NCBI GenBank assembly: GCA_030549335.1
Contig: CM060195.1
Span: 46,878,991 to 46,942,990, forward strand
DNA length: 64,000 bases
Direction: 5' to 3'
DNA from: Pontederia crassipes
Taxonomy: Eukaryota > Streptophyta > Magnoliopsida > Commelinales > Pontederiaceae
Made by a program: the position numbers and the translations under genes. The notes under the pieces are model-generated. The model saw only the letters and a list, made by a program, of their open reading frames with translations. It was not told the origin of the DNA and searched no databases. Every line of letters begins with the position of its first letter. Position 1 is the stretch's first letter. Positions 20,865-38,417 of the stretch are shown in pieces.

Positions 20865-21503
20865 GGGGACGTTTCTCTATAGGTAATATTTGTATATTAT
20901 TAGGTAATATTGTGTTAAATTATCTGGGCCCACAACATTACCTTGTTCACTTGTGACAAGTAATGAGTAATATGGATTGTTTAGGCAATCCACATTGCCT
21001 ATGAAGGGAGGCAATCCAGATTATCACAGGGTTGTAATCTTTTTAATTTCACTTTCTGCATTTGTCCTTTATAGTTTTATTTAAATAAATTATAAAGGTC
21101 ATTAATAAATTATAAAACTACCTAAATAAATTATAAAATTAATCAAATAAATATTAATTAATTATTATGAATATAGTATTATCATATTTTAACAAATATA
21201 TTAATTATTTTATAAATTTTAATTTTATGGGTTAGAATGTATATTTGTGATGCAAGTTTACGGAGTTAAAAATAATTTATATATGTAAATATGATTCTTT
21301 TGATTAAGGATATATTGGTAAAAATTACATATTAACTTATAAATTTTTATTTATTAATAAATAATTAATATGAATTGTCAAATAAATTATTTATGCATAC
21401 TAAACAATGTAATGTACATTACTGACATTTTAACAAATGACTATTTTTAAAAGACAATCTGTATTACCGGGTAATGTTGAATGAAAATGCAGTAAACGCA
21501 CCC
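20865..21503. mobile_element. Tourist-like (PIF/Harbinger) MITE, 639 bp
   Basis: The ends GGGGACGTTT and AAACGCACCC form a short imperfect inverted repeat. TAA lies directly outside both ends (20862-20864, 21504-21506), the usual Tourist target. The interior is AT-rich with internal inverted pieces (GGTAATATT, AATATTACC-like). The TIR is short, so the call is moderate. Confidence 0.5.
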
Positions 21504-21506
21504 TAA

Positions 21507-22401
21507 AAATATAAGAATAAACACTGTTTCATACAAAGTGCATTATTTTCTATTATTGTGAGCCCATCGCATCACACAACGCAGGAGTATTCATTCCTTA
21601 TTGATGTAAAGAAGAGTGTGGATACATAGTCGAAAAATAAAAAATATATAGTTGATGATTGTGTGGAAAATTTACGCTTTCACAAATATATATATATATG
21701 ATCTCCAAATAATTTCGTTAAGTAAGATGAAATTTAAGTTGACTAACTTAAAGAAAAGATTAATTTTGCAAGATAACTAAAAATGAGGGAGAATTTTTGG
21801 AACATAATTTTTTTCGGTGAGTTGTTGGAACATAAATTTAGGAAGAGATCGGGACAGCCATTATTATGGCAACAACATGGACATGGTAGGTCTGGTGACA
21901 ATAAATTGCAAACGCATCAAATCTCATAACTCCTAAACATCTGAAGGCATGAGCACAACTTGGGGCATGTAGATGGATCTGCCTCACAATTTACCATGTC
22001 CTTTTTTCACTTTTCAGATATCAGACTAATCTGGAACAGTCGAAGACTATGCCACAGCCAGATGGTACTGTGGAATGTCCCCATAACTAGGAAAAGAACA
22101 AGCATCATGGTCCGGCAGCTGAACTCATGGTAACAAAATGATAAAAAAAGAAGAAGACATAAATCAAGTGTGTATGCAAAGACTTACATCGACTGAAACT
22201 GTTAGACCATGAATGCGTGACAACAAAATTGAGCATGATACATATAAACCAGCATTACAATATTATTGTTATGGTTCCATTCTGTGATTGGAATGGTTGA
22301 ATCACTTCAACAGGACGAAATGATATCTTCGTTGTTGTAAAAGCAACGGCTAAATCGCAGTCTGACTTCTTACAATTGATATGGGCATTTGTCTGGACTT
22401 A
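21507..22401. other. 3' flank of the malic enzyme gene
   Basis: AT-rich DNA that includes the 3' UTR of the minus-strand malic enzyme just left of 22402. Nothing else is recognised. Confidence 0.5.
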
Positions 22402-27589
<5,188 letters not shown>

Positions 27590-28261
27590 GAGCGCTTCCA
27601 CCGTCTCGTGCGAAGAGTTCTCCCTCTCTCCTCCTACTCTGCTTGCTACTCCTCTGTCACCACTGCACTGCAGCACCGCCGCTGCTCTACGCTGCTAACC
27701 AGACACAATTCCCCGCAGTTACAGTACTGTCCTTGTCCCCACAATGCACCGCAAGGTAGAAGAAGAAGGAAGGAACAAACAGAATGTAATGGACGCAGAT
27801 GCAAACGCAACTCCAATTTATAGGCCACGACTCCAGTCGAAGTAATTGGCCAATCTTTTTTACCATTTTAACGCGACAAAAGCGGGGGAGGCGAGGACCG
27901 ACAGGGAACAGGGGAAAAAATAATAATAAAAAAGGTGGATTATACAACGAACAGTATTTAGCTAAGATTTTGGTGAATCTTGCAGCTGGTATTAATAGAT
28001 GGATTTGACATTTGAGGTGATTAAGAAATACCAGGAAGGTGGTGCGGTGTAGGGAGGAGGACAGCATTGGCGCACTGTTTCTTTCGCGGGTGGAAAATTT
28101 ATAGATTTGGTGGATGACGAGAAGATTCAGCAGGAGAAAAATAGAGAGTAGAACACTAGAACAACTCGCGTCTCCGTGTGTGTGTGTGTGAGAGAGAGAG
28201 AGGAGAGAGAATGGAAGGGTTTGTAAAATAAATTGAAAAATAATTTCTCTCACACGCGCAC

Positions 28262-28349
<88 letters not shown>

Positions 28350-28420
28350 TCCACTCTGTCTCTGCCCAGTTCTGGGATCTTGGGTTGCTGCAACGTGTGA
28401 CGACTCCATCTCTTCTCATC
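27590..28420 (-). promoter_or_regulatory. 5' leader and proximal promoter of the malic enzyme gene
   Basis: GC-rich leader just upstream of the start codon (27590-27830), then a long CT/GA microsatellite. The 240-codon open frame here (minus strand, Arg-Glu repeats) comes from the microsatellite and is not a gene. Transcription start is not determinable by eye. Confidence 0.5.
28177..28345. repeat. GT, GA and CT microsatellites; (CT) run of about 41 units
   Basis: GT run, then GA run at 28177-28205, then uninterrupted CT at 28264-28345, about 600-750 bp upstream of the malic enzyme start codon. Long GA/CT tracts can bind GAGA-binding (BBR/BPC) proteins in plants, but that role is not shown here. 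Confidence 0.95.
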
Positions 28421-29625
28421 CAAACATATTTTAAACTGTTTTTTTTATTCTAGAACATCAAAGTTCACATTAACAAAGAAAACTACTGTAAGAAAATGCA
28501 TAGAAAAAGTCTATATTAGATTAGTTAAATTCTCATACTTTTAAAATAATTTATTTATCTCGACCTAAATGAATTAATTAGTTACATATTAATAAAAAAA
28601 AGTGCATTATTGATGATAGATAATAATTTAAGTGTGTACTAACGAAATATAAGAACAAATATTGAAATACGTATATTAGATTAAATGCTCTCGAATCTAA
28701 TTGGTATTTATTTTTTATCCGTCCAAACATTGAATTGCTTAAATTCTTAAGAATTTAAAAACTACTTGACTGATAAAATTGGAAGTCTTAGAGTAAGAAT
28801 TAAAAGGGGAAAAACACTTCAACTTGTACAGCCAAACACATGAGTAAGGCATGCGGCGCCTACGTAATTTGATGCATTTTTTAAAATGTTTTTATTCTTC
28901 ATCCTTTAAAGTATATTATATCTTTGCATTACTCCTTGAGTTTTCATATTATTTACTTGCCTCTGCTCAACTTTCCATGCACTCTCACTTCATTTCAAAT
29001 GCTTAAAATATATTTACTCTTAATCCTATATTTACCTTTTTATCCATATTAAATTTAATATTTAAATTTTCGAATAAAAAAATGCAATGAGACCTCTAAA
29101 AAAAGACGATGTTTAGGATGTGGGTCCCATTTAAATATTGATTCTTTTAACATTAAATGTCTAAAATTTAGCAAGGGTAAAAATTTAAATGTAAGATTAA
29201 AATGGAAAGTTGAGGAGACAAGTGATTAATGTAAAGTTTGATAAATTTGAAATATGATATAGTTTAGAGTTGATTTTTTCTCATTTAGTTCGGAACGATC
29301 ACATTTTGCAGGAAGAATTGTCATAAGTCATGACTCGAGTCCTTTCAAAATAAGTTAAACTTTTAAATATTACATATATAGAGAATGGTAGGAGGAGGTC
29401 ACATTCTTACATAATTCTACTTGTTTTTCCCCTGATTGAAAAGAAAATTTCTGGCCTACTAAAAGTAAATAAAGGTTCACTCTTGATTTTGTTTTATGTC
29501 AAGCATTTGAAAATCATAATGTATTCTTTAATCTTAAATAGATACAGTGCAACGCATCTCTTAAACAAATAGTTTCAACCGAAGAACAGAGAAAAAGTTG
29601 ATATTTTTAATATGTTAAAGGATAT

Positions 29626-29714
<89 letters not shown>

Positions 29715-31290
29715 GAAAAAACTGATTGAAAACTCATCTAAGATTTATTTGTCTGGATGATAGAATTAGGATGGTACATTGTCACTCAAAAATTGCTATT
29801 GTTTTTTATTTTATTAGGTAAAAAATAAATATTATCAACTCACGTGAACAAAAAATCACAAAAAAAAAAAATTTAGGTGTAGCAATAATGTTACCCTATA
29901 ATTAACTAATCAATATTTTATGTGCTAACCATTCAAGAGATTTAAGTGTAACCCTCAAGAAAACTAGAAATGCATACTTATATGGTTCTAAATTGCCAAT
30001 GTTTTTGTCATGTGGCAAATACCTTACATTTGGGCGAAGGAGCACTAGCCACGAGAAGGAAAAAAAAAAGAGAGAGAAACACAAAGATCATAACTTTGAT
30101 TTTAATCATAACCTTCTAGAACAATTTGTTTATATATTATTTTTTATGTGATAAAAACCATTCCCCAATCCGAATAAAAAAACAATACTTGCAATTTGAG
30201 ATGAAATGTAAGATTATTGAATTTGACACCCCACCACCGATTGGGTGCAACAGTGTCATGTTTACAACTAGACGCCCCACTTGGCCATTTTTTGCTTCAC
30301 ATGCATTTGTAGAGCCCTTAAAGAGGAGGCATTTAGGGATGGTCAGATCCATCTAACCCGAGAGCAAAAGCCCTTAAATGGTGTGGTCCTATACGAGTTA
30401 TTATCATGCACAACAAACATGAGGTGCACGACACCTCTCGATCGTGGCAAGTTCCAATAGTTGAATTATTTTCATATCGATTGCATCTTTTCCATTCGTA
30501 GATCAAATTGATATAGAAACGATGATGAATCAACAAAGTGGAGATATCGTGACAGACGTTTTTTTTTTCATCTAATGATAACAATAGTGCATTACATTGG
30601 TGTAATTTGAGTTTACTATATACACCTCAAATTTTTAACCACAGACAAGTGTAGTGCGGGTACATAAATCACTAGTATTAGACTTTGGTGTGATAAGGGA
30701 CTCTTTCGTCTTTAATTAAGGTCTTAAGTTTGAATATCTTGTGAATGTAAAAATTCTTGTTCAAAATTTCACCTGATACTATCAAATACACGATGTGAGA
30801 CGATATCATTATATCGACCTCCAATTTATGAACAATGCACATATTTATTAACGCTGTACAAATTAAATCGTCGACGTTGCTTTATAAAAATCAATTATGA
30901 CCATAAAAAGAGTAATCCTTTCATTATAAACATTCGGTGAACCAATTGTCAACTTTTCAAAATTAGTAATAATAATAAATAGGACCATATATGATTAATG
31001 ATTTTATAAGAAAGAAACACAATTACTTGAAAATAATTAAAATTGTGTGAAAGTTAACACAGCTTGCTTTTGTTCATTGAATCTATTGTCATTTTTTTTA
31101 AATGTAATATTCAAAGAAAGTTATTCTTCATTAGTAATAAAAAATATTATTAAATCGTGTAAGAGAAGCTTAATGCATCCACCTAACAGGAACCGATTGA
31201 TACATCTCCTTTATACTCACACAGTGTCAACTATTTTTAAATGGTACCCTACAAGCACATTATAATGAAATAATTTGTTTAAATAAATGT
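28421..31290. other. AT-rich intergenic DNA with a compound microsatellite
   Basis: Holds a (CT)n(AT)n compound tract at 29630-29709. No gene or clear transposon is seen elsewhere. Confidence 0.5.
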
Positions 31291-31938
31291 ATGAATGAGT
31301 ACTTTTTGAAGCACGTAGCATTTTCTTTAGTATTTAATGGGCGTGCAATGGAGGACGCTCCTCCCCATCTTCGCGATCATTGGATGTACAATGGACGGCG
31401 AGATGGGAGAGACGTGGTTCATGTCGGCGGTTTAGGAAAAAACCAATCGATTCAGTTTGCTCCCTCCTTCGTTCCTTTCTCCCTTATGATTCCTCTCTCC
31501 CTCTATTGTGCCCTAGACCGTCGGTCGTCGACCTCCCAGCTCTACATCGTCGATCCTCCTTTGCAATATGCGGTAGATCTCGTCGATCCACCATAACTGA
31601 TTGATCATCAACAGATCTTGGCAAAACCACGCACCTTCGTCCTGCCGCCACACTTTGCATCTCTCGTCAATCTTGCCGATCCACCTCTACTATCGCCAAT
31701 CATCATCAAATGTCGTTGAGGTAAGTCGATAGTGGCATAGAACAAGCGATGAAATAGAGCGAGGAGGTTGGCAGTGAAGAGGAGGGAGGTCATCGGAGAG
31801 GAAGGAGGTCAACGACGAAGAGAGAGAAGATTGGCTGCACAGAGGGAGGAGGTTGGTGGCATTGGCAATGCACGTCGGCGGCGAATCCGTTCGCGCTGCC
31901 ATGGGTCTGATGTCGGGTGATCAGGACGTCGTGCAATG
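31291..31938. other. GC-richer block, possible unclassified transposon or gene remnant
   Basis: Base composition changes sharply from AT-rich to balanced with many CGTCG/TCGTCG triplets; the same type resumes at 32519-32880 after an inserted MITE. Short ORFs occur in several frames, none with a known domain. The two parts probably formed one unit before the MITE arrived. Confidence 0.35.
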
Positions 31939-32518
31939 TTGTAAGACCCGACCCAGCCGTCGATCCGGATTGATCAATGGGTCAGGTCGGACCGATTGGA
32001 TCGGGTCGAACCGAATGGTCGGACCGGATAATATAAATTAATAAAAGAATAAAATAAATTAAAGAGATTGTTATAATCTTATTGATATATAATATCTTAT
32101 TTAAAAAATATATAAAATATAGTATAATAAAGTAAAATAAAATAATTCAGATTAAATAATATTATAAATTAACATAAATTAAGTCATCAACATAAATAAA
32201 AAAAATTTCTTGTGAGATAACTATAAATAAAAAATAGTGAAAAAATTTATATATGTGACAAGAGGACATTAAAATACAAATTTCGTGATATATATATAAT
32301 ATGTCTAAATATTTTAATAATTTTGTTTATGTTTTAATTTTTTTTCATTTCAACAATTGACCCGACCGGGTCGATTAAACCCGCCGGGTCGACCGGTTGA
32401 ACCCGGGTTTTGACGGGGATTGACCGGGTCAAACCCATCCCCGGGTTTCGACCGACCCGTAGGCCATTTTAGGCCCCGGACATCGGTCCGACCGGCCGGG
32501 CCGGGCCGGGTCTGACAA
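31939..32518. mobile_element. GC-ended MITE related to the GGGTCGGGT family
   Basis: Ends TTGTAAGACCCG and CGGGTCTGACAA form an inverted repeat with one mismatch. Arms rich in GGGTCGACC and an AT-rich middle resemble the elements at 19368 and 32907. I find no convincing target duplication. Confidence 0.5.
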
Positions 32519-32906
32519 CCATGGTGTGATGACGTCATCTCCAAGGGAGAAATGGTGGTGGACATCTATCGTTCCCACCTACGATCTCGACCTAGCGCAA
32601 CGGCCGACTCCGACCGCCGCCATCACGCTAAGGACCTCCGATGGCCTGCATCCCCACCTTGTCTCCTCCTCCCTCGTCCCGATTGTGTGTTGAGACGACA
32701 CTGTCGCGGATGGAGACGACACAACCCCATGGTTGTTGTCGAAGTAGAAACCCATGGCAGCGAGAGGGAGCAGGTGACAACGGAGAGAGAGAGAGGAAAT
32801 TTGTTGAACTCGATGTTTTGAACTAGTTTATTTCGTCCAAAATTTTCTTTGAACCACACCTATTCGATCCATCGTTCGTTTAAGACCAAATGGTAGTACA
32901 AATAAG

Positions 32907-33385
32907 TACGGGTGTTCACGGGTCGGGTCAAACCCGACCCGACCCGCCTGATTTTGATCGGGTCGGGTCGAGTCGGGTCACTCCCCTTTTGAAGATTGGA
33001 TCCAATCCAACCCGACCGGGTTGGGATTGAGTTAGATCGGGTCGGGTTACCCGACCACCAATTTTTCTTTTTTTTAAATTTTTTTCGTACTTTATCTATT
33101 ATTTAATATAAAGATATTATATAATATTTAATTAAAAAATATAAAATAACTTATTCAACATTTAAACATTATTTTATACATTTAAAATATTTTATTTTAA
33201 TATCTTTTTTATTTTTTATACATAATATAAACTGAAAACTAAAAAATAAAAAAATAAAAAATTGGGTCTTCGGGTCGGGTCGAGTTGACTCGGGTCGAAA
33301 AGTTTCGACCCGTACCTGACCCGATGGTCGAGTTTGGATCGGATCAGATCGTCGAATTCACGGGTCAACCCGACGAACACCCGTG
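32907..33385. mobile_element. hAT-type MITE, 479 bp, perfect 8-bp TSD
   Basis: Ends TACGGGTGTTC and GAACACCCGTG; the octamer CAAATAAG occurs exactly on both sides (32899-32906 and 33386-33393). Arms are GGGTCGGGT/ACCCGACCC blocks with an AT-rich core. Eight-base duplication and termini indicate hAT. It is non-coding. Confidence 0.85.
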
Positions 33386-33393
33386 CAAATAAG

Positions 33394-34851
33394 GAGGAGC
33401 ATACTCCCTATTTAATTAGGGAGGACGGTCATTAAATTTTTTTCTTTAATAAACAATCAAATTATATAACCGACAAATTTATATTTGCTATCCTAAAATC
33501 GAGACCTTGCAGACTTAGTAAACATTCAAAGATATAGCCATTTCAACGATTTGCTCTGTTGTTTAATAACTTCTTGGACATCATTAAGAATATTTTTTAG
33601 TTATAATTCATGAAGAATGTCCAAAAAAAATCGGTAAGATGATTTGACGAACGCGTTACACTGAAAAAATTTACACAAGCTTGTTAAATTAAAATAAAAA
33701 AATATATGCATACATGTGCGCTATAATTTTAAAAATGTTTGACACATTGCGTGTGCGTTTTCTTTGAGAGGAAAAATAAAAACTCTCTGGGCGGTTGGAC
33801 ATGGAAGATAAGGAAAAGTAAAATGTGAGCCATATTTGAAGAACATAAGAAAGGAAAATGAAACATAATAAAAGTTGAGTGACAATATTATCTAGACAAA
33901 TATATCACTTATATATTTAATTAAATATACTTAACACAAAATTTTTCTTATTAGAAATTTTCTATTCTTTAACCTTGGAGAAGCCTTCTCCTCCATTAAA
34001 AATTCATCCGAAAGATCATAAATCATTACCCTCATTTCACATCCCGTGTTTACTCTACTTTCATTCTCAAATAAATAGGATCTTAGTTTGAACTAATTGA
34101 TTGGAACCCATCAAAATGTTTTATAATGACTATGGTAAATTTTTTTAGTATTAATAAAATGACATGACATAAAATAAAATAAAATCAGTTCATATTTTGT
34201 TTTCAAAATGAGCACTTATTTATTGAAATATAATTTAAATGAGTTTAGAGGAGGTCGCAAGGAGATACATCCTCCAATAAAACATCGGAAGTGTCAATTC
34301 TGAGTAATGTCAAAAGAGATAGAAAACGAAATAGTGTCCCAAATGGTGCACAGAAAATTTTTAATCTAAATCAGTTCATATTAAACTTCTTAAATTATTA
34401 AGTAGCTTTAGTGTTTCACTATTATTACATTATTATTGACATTCAAACAAATAATTGTTTTTTTTTATTTTCTTGAACACAATGCGAAGAGAGAAAAAAG
34501 AAAACTCAATAATCGATCCAAATTCTATCCTAAATTTTTTGTTCAAAATTTTAACTCCAATCTGACCTGATTACATTCTTTTTGGACCCGACCAATAAAA
34601 TTATGCTAAAAAACTAACGAGTTTATAAAAAAATTAGTGCACGGGCTTTAGTGCCCCCTAAAGGATTATATGGGCTTTATTAGTACATGAAGCCCATCAA
34701 AGTTATTAGGGTTCGGGTTTGAATGCCTATATAAATTATTGCAATCGTTTTACTTGTTCTCTTTGTTGTCGCCGCCGCCGCTGTCGTCGTCCCTCCCTTC
34801 ACTCGTTCCTGCCATCGCCGCTGCAGAGAGCACGAGAAGTTGCGCAAGAAG
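33394..34851. other. Intergenic DNA and eS24 upstream region
   Basis: AT-rich up to about 34680. The last 170 bp are richer in C, G and CCGCCG, with a TTAGGGTT-type motif (34707-34714) and a pyrimidine-rich leader, typical of plant ribosomal protein promoters (telo-box). Confidence 0.5.
34707..34714 (+). promoter_or_regulatory. Telo-box-like TTAGGGTT upstream of eS24
   Basis: It lies about 140 bp before the start codon. Telo-boxes are common in promoters of plant ribosomal protein genes; the role here is inferred. Confidence 0.5.
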
Positions 34852-36780
34852 ATGGCGGATACGAAGGCTGTCACCATCCGGACTAGGAAATTTATGACAA
34901 ATCGTCTACTCTCCCGCAAGCAATTCGTGAGTTTGACCACCAAATGACTAAGTTTTCGTAGTAGAAAACCACCTTTGTTTCAGTGCGCTTCTCTGTATTA
35001 ATTTGTTGCTGTTTTGATGGTGTTAGGTGATCGATGTGCTGCATCCCGGGAGGGCTAATGTTTCTAAGGTGAGCTTGATTTGTGTAATCTATTAGACTTT
35101 AATTTCTCTGCATGTTGTTGGTAGTTTGTTATAGATATTGGGGTCTCTAGATGTGGTCCAATGATCCAATGCATATGTCTTGCTTATCTTTGTGGCGTCG
35201 ATTTTAGTACGATTTTTTGTACTTTGAACTAAAGATTACATTTTGCAATGTCTTATCGTCATGATTGTTTATAGAAGGTCTCTTGCTTGTGTTTATTGTT
35301 TTGAATTAGATGCATTTTGTTTGTGATTTGGTAAAGATCGTACTTTTAACTGGGCAAGTTATATGACGTTGTGTAGGCTGAGTTGAAGGAGAAGCTTGCA
35401 AGGCTCTATGAAGTGAAAGATCCGAACTCCATCTTCGTGTTTAAGTTCAGGACTCATTTTGGAGGAGGGAAGTCGACTGGGTTTGGGTTGATCTATGATT
35501 CTGTTGAGAGCGCCAAGAAGTATGAACCCAAGTATAGGCTCATCAGGGTATTGCCTCGATCTCTTAACAATTTCTATTCCTTGTTTGTAAGTGTATGCTT
35601 ACTTAACTGCATTGAGTTATTTTTTTAGAACAAGCCTTCATATAGCAATATCAGGTCCCAACTATATATCCAACAGGCTGGACAAAAAAAACTAGGTCAT
35701 TAATAAAAAAACATCTTTCCCCTTTATTTTCTCTTGCCATGTCCCAATGACTAAGTTTTTTTGTAAATTCTAACTCATCACCAGCTAATCAATGGTTTTT
35801 TGTATATATATGTATTTCATGTAAATAGTCATGTCACATATAAGTTCGTTCTACACCATATTATGTATCATGGATTAGTTACTGTTTTTGCTTATATAGT
35901 ATTAGAATATTTAATCATTTTCCCTCTTATTCTGATCATGGAACATGCTTAATTGTAGAACTTGTTAAATCTGGTTACTTATTTCCAAGGAACACAGTTG
36001 CAAAATATCTATTACTACGAGCATTACGCCACAACTTTTGTATAACATACTTCTATGTAGTAGCTTATAAAAAAACTGGGATAAGGGTACCTTGCTCCAT
36101 CTGCAAAATATCTATTACTACGTGCATTACGCCACAACTTTTGTATAACATGCTTCTATGTAGTAGCTTATAAAAAATCTGGGATAGGGGCACCTTGCTC
36201 CGTCCCTGTGTGCATCTATCATTCTGAGTTAATACTGCATCCCTCGCAAAGTGCAACTTGACATTTATGTAAGCACATTGCTAGTCATGAATTATGACAG
36301 CTTGACCTATTTTGCGGTCTGGTCCTTTAGGTTCCATGGTTAGATCCATGTACGTCTTCATTTTTGTTAGTTATTGTGGTTAGATCTGAATTGAAATTTA
36401 TTCTGTCTAAGCATATCTGCATATAATAGAATATCTTGAGTTGTATTCTGGCGTTGACTGTATTATTGTTTGTCAGAATGGACTTGCCACAAAGGTAGAG
36501 AAGTCAAGGAAACAGATGAAGGAAAGGAAGAACAGAGCCAAGAAGATTCGTGGGGTCAAAAAGGTTTGTTTTAATCAATTTGGCTCCCTGAAGCTGTTGT
36601 CCTATATGATAGTTGGCAAATAGCATTGCATAATAAATCATCTTTGTCTGAAAATGAACAAGCAATCTGGACTTACATTGAAGTTGTGTTCTTTAGGCTT
36701 GAAAATCTATTTACTCTTTCCTTTTGTGTTATTTTCAGACTAAGGCCGGAGATGCTGCCAAGGCTGGCAAGAAGAAATAA
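34852..36780 (+). CDS. RPS24: 40S ribosomal protein eS24
   Basis: A component of the small cytosolic ribosomal subunit, needed for 18S rRNA processing in the family. Five exons: 34852-34926, 35027-35068, 35377-35547, 36477-36563, 36739-36780, all GT-AG and phase 0, giving 138 aa. The start [14 protein letters not shown] is standard for plant eS24. The core [29 protein letters not shown] and [23 protein letters not shown] is intact, and the C-terminus is basic ([18 protein letters not shown], ending GKKK). A pyrimidine-rich leader and TTAGGGTT box lie upstream. No defect is seen; it is probably expressed. Confidence 0.97.
36000..36205 (+). repeat. Tandem duplication of about 103 bp in the third intron of eS24
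   Basis: Copy 1 is 36000-36102 and copy 2 is 36103-36205, both starting GCAAAATATCTATTACTACG and ending near CCTTGCTCC(A/G)TC. They differ at only a few positions, so the event looks recent. Confidence 0.9.
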
Positions 36781-38417
36781 ACCCATGCAATACCTGCTTA
36801 TTTCAAGTTTTGGCTTTGGTCAGGAATGCTGTTTTAGAATTATTAGACAGATCTTTTGTTAATCTAGAGGCTGTAAGTTTTGTTTCTGAAGGATATTATT
36901 TTCATGTCTTCGACAAGGTAAACATGGTAATCTTTATGGGCTAACATTTTGGTCATATTTTTTCTGCGTTCCACATGTGTAATGTTTAGTAATTCTTTCG
37001 AGTGTTATTAACTTTGCCCCCTCATCACTCATTTTATACTCTCATAAGGCCTTTTCCAGAAATCAAGTGCTTTGTGTTTTAGCCTTCGGTCTAAAATTAT
37101 CGAGAACTTTTGAGTAAAGTCAACCTTGTTTACATTTTTTAAAAATAATATAAATATTATTACGAAATTGCTCCATATGAGTCCAAATAGTATTGGATTA
37201 GTCCTCGAGGGTTATCCATACAAGAGAAATCGTCTGGTGAGCGAAACAAGTAAAAATATCTTCTGTTTGATTGTGCTCCGATGGCTTTTTCAGAGTCTTT
37301 AATCTCCAATGTCGTTCCTTTGATACTATTTTGTGTGTGTTCACTCCATCAATGTTCCAGACGTTAGTTTTTAAGTTAAAACAGAAAAGGAGCACATTAA
37401 GTTAGGGTTATAAGGCAACTTCGGTTGGAATCATATGCTTGTTTTGTATCCTTACACAAATGTTCCAGATAATAAGGAATCCTACTTAAATAAAAGTTTT
37501 TCTGAACTAATTCTAATTGATGTGTACTGAAGGAACTCAAATGAGTTTGATTATACAGTAAGGAGTATTTCGTCCATTATTTTTTTTGGCTAATGAATAA
37601 TTTTATTTTCTTGTGTTAAAAATTTTGAGTGATTAGAAAATATCATAATAAAATTATTAAGGGATAATTATTATTGCCATTTGATTATGTAGTATATTTT
37701 GAAGTGGCAATGGTGTTGGAAGAAAATAAGTCAATTTTTTATAATATTATTTGAATGAGCATAGATTTAAAACGACTTAATAAATTTAAAATAGCATTTT
37801 GGATGTATTTTAATCAATTTTTAAAATATAATTTACATTGTTCCAAGATAATTTGATATTTTTCTTTTACAAAAGATTCATACGTGGCCTGAATATTTTT
37901 TTCCTTTCCTCTCCACAACTAATGTATACCTTCTGACAAATATGTATCTAACAAGGCATTGCGATGTGAGTAAGATGTATTGGTGCACTGGCAAAATTGC
38001 ACATCTCGAGGGAAAATGTATAACAGAAAACCTATTCTTCTGTTGTAATTGGGAACCACGACTAAATCAACTACGAACCTTGTAGATTTTTGCAATTTTT
38101 CCTTCCTGAATTGGTGCATACATTTAACTTTTCTTAAGAAAAAAAGAGTAGTGCATACATTTATAATTTATTGAAAAATATGCATCTAACAGCATACTGG
38201 AAATGAGTATAATATGATGTTAATGAAAGGAATCCATACTTTATTAAAATTTAAGACAGGTTTTCCCATCTTTATTAACGGTTCTTACTGGTCTAGTGCC
38301 ACGCGGAGAGTATAAAACAGCCAGACGCAACAACGACGAATCTGGACGCTTTCCCCAACCGAATCCACACACGAAATCTTGAAACTCTACCCCGTGCACG
38401 AGCACGAGTTGCGTAAA
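36781..38417. other. 3' UTR of eS24, intergenic DNA, and oxygenase promoter
   Basis: The eS24 3' UTR probably covers the first few hundred bases. The rest is AT-rich with no gene. From about 38280 the GC content rises into the oxygenase leader; GAGAGTATAAAACAGCC (about 38306) contains a TATA-like box, placing a likely promoter here. Confidence 0.5.
38306..38322 (+). promoter_or_regulatory. TATA-like box before the oxygenase gene
   Basis: GTATAAAA lies about 105 bp upstream of the chosen ATG in otherwise GC-rich DNA. Confidence 0.5.

Noticed and set aside
27687..28409. 240-codon minus-strand ORF with Arg-Glu repeats
   Set aside because: The length comes from the pure CT microsatellite, which is open in several frames. 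No domain, and it lies in the malic enzyme leader/promoter.
31291..31604. Protein of about 100 aa
   Set aside because: Two overlapping frames are equally open and neither has recognisable features.
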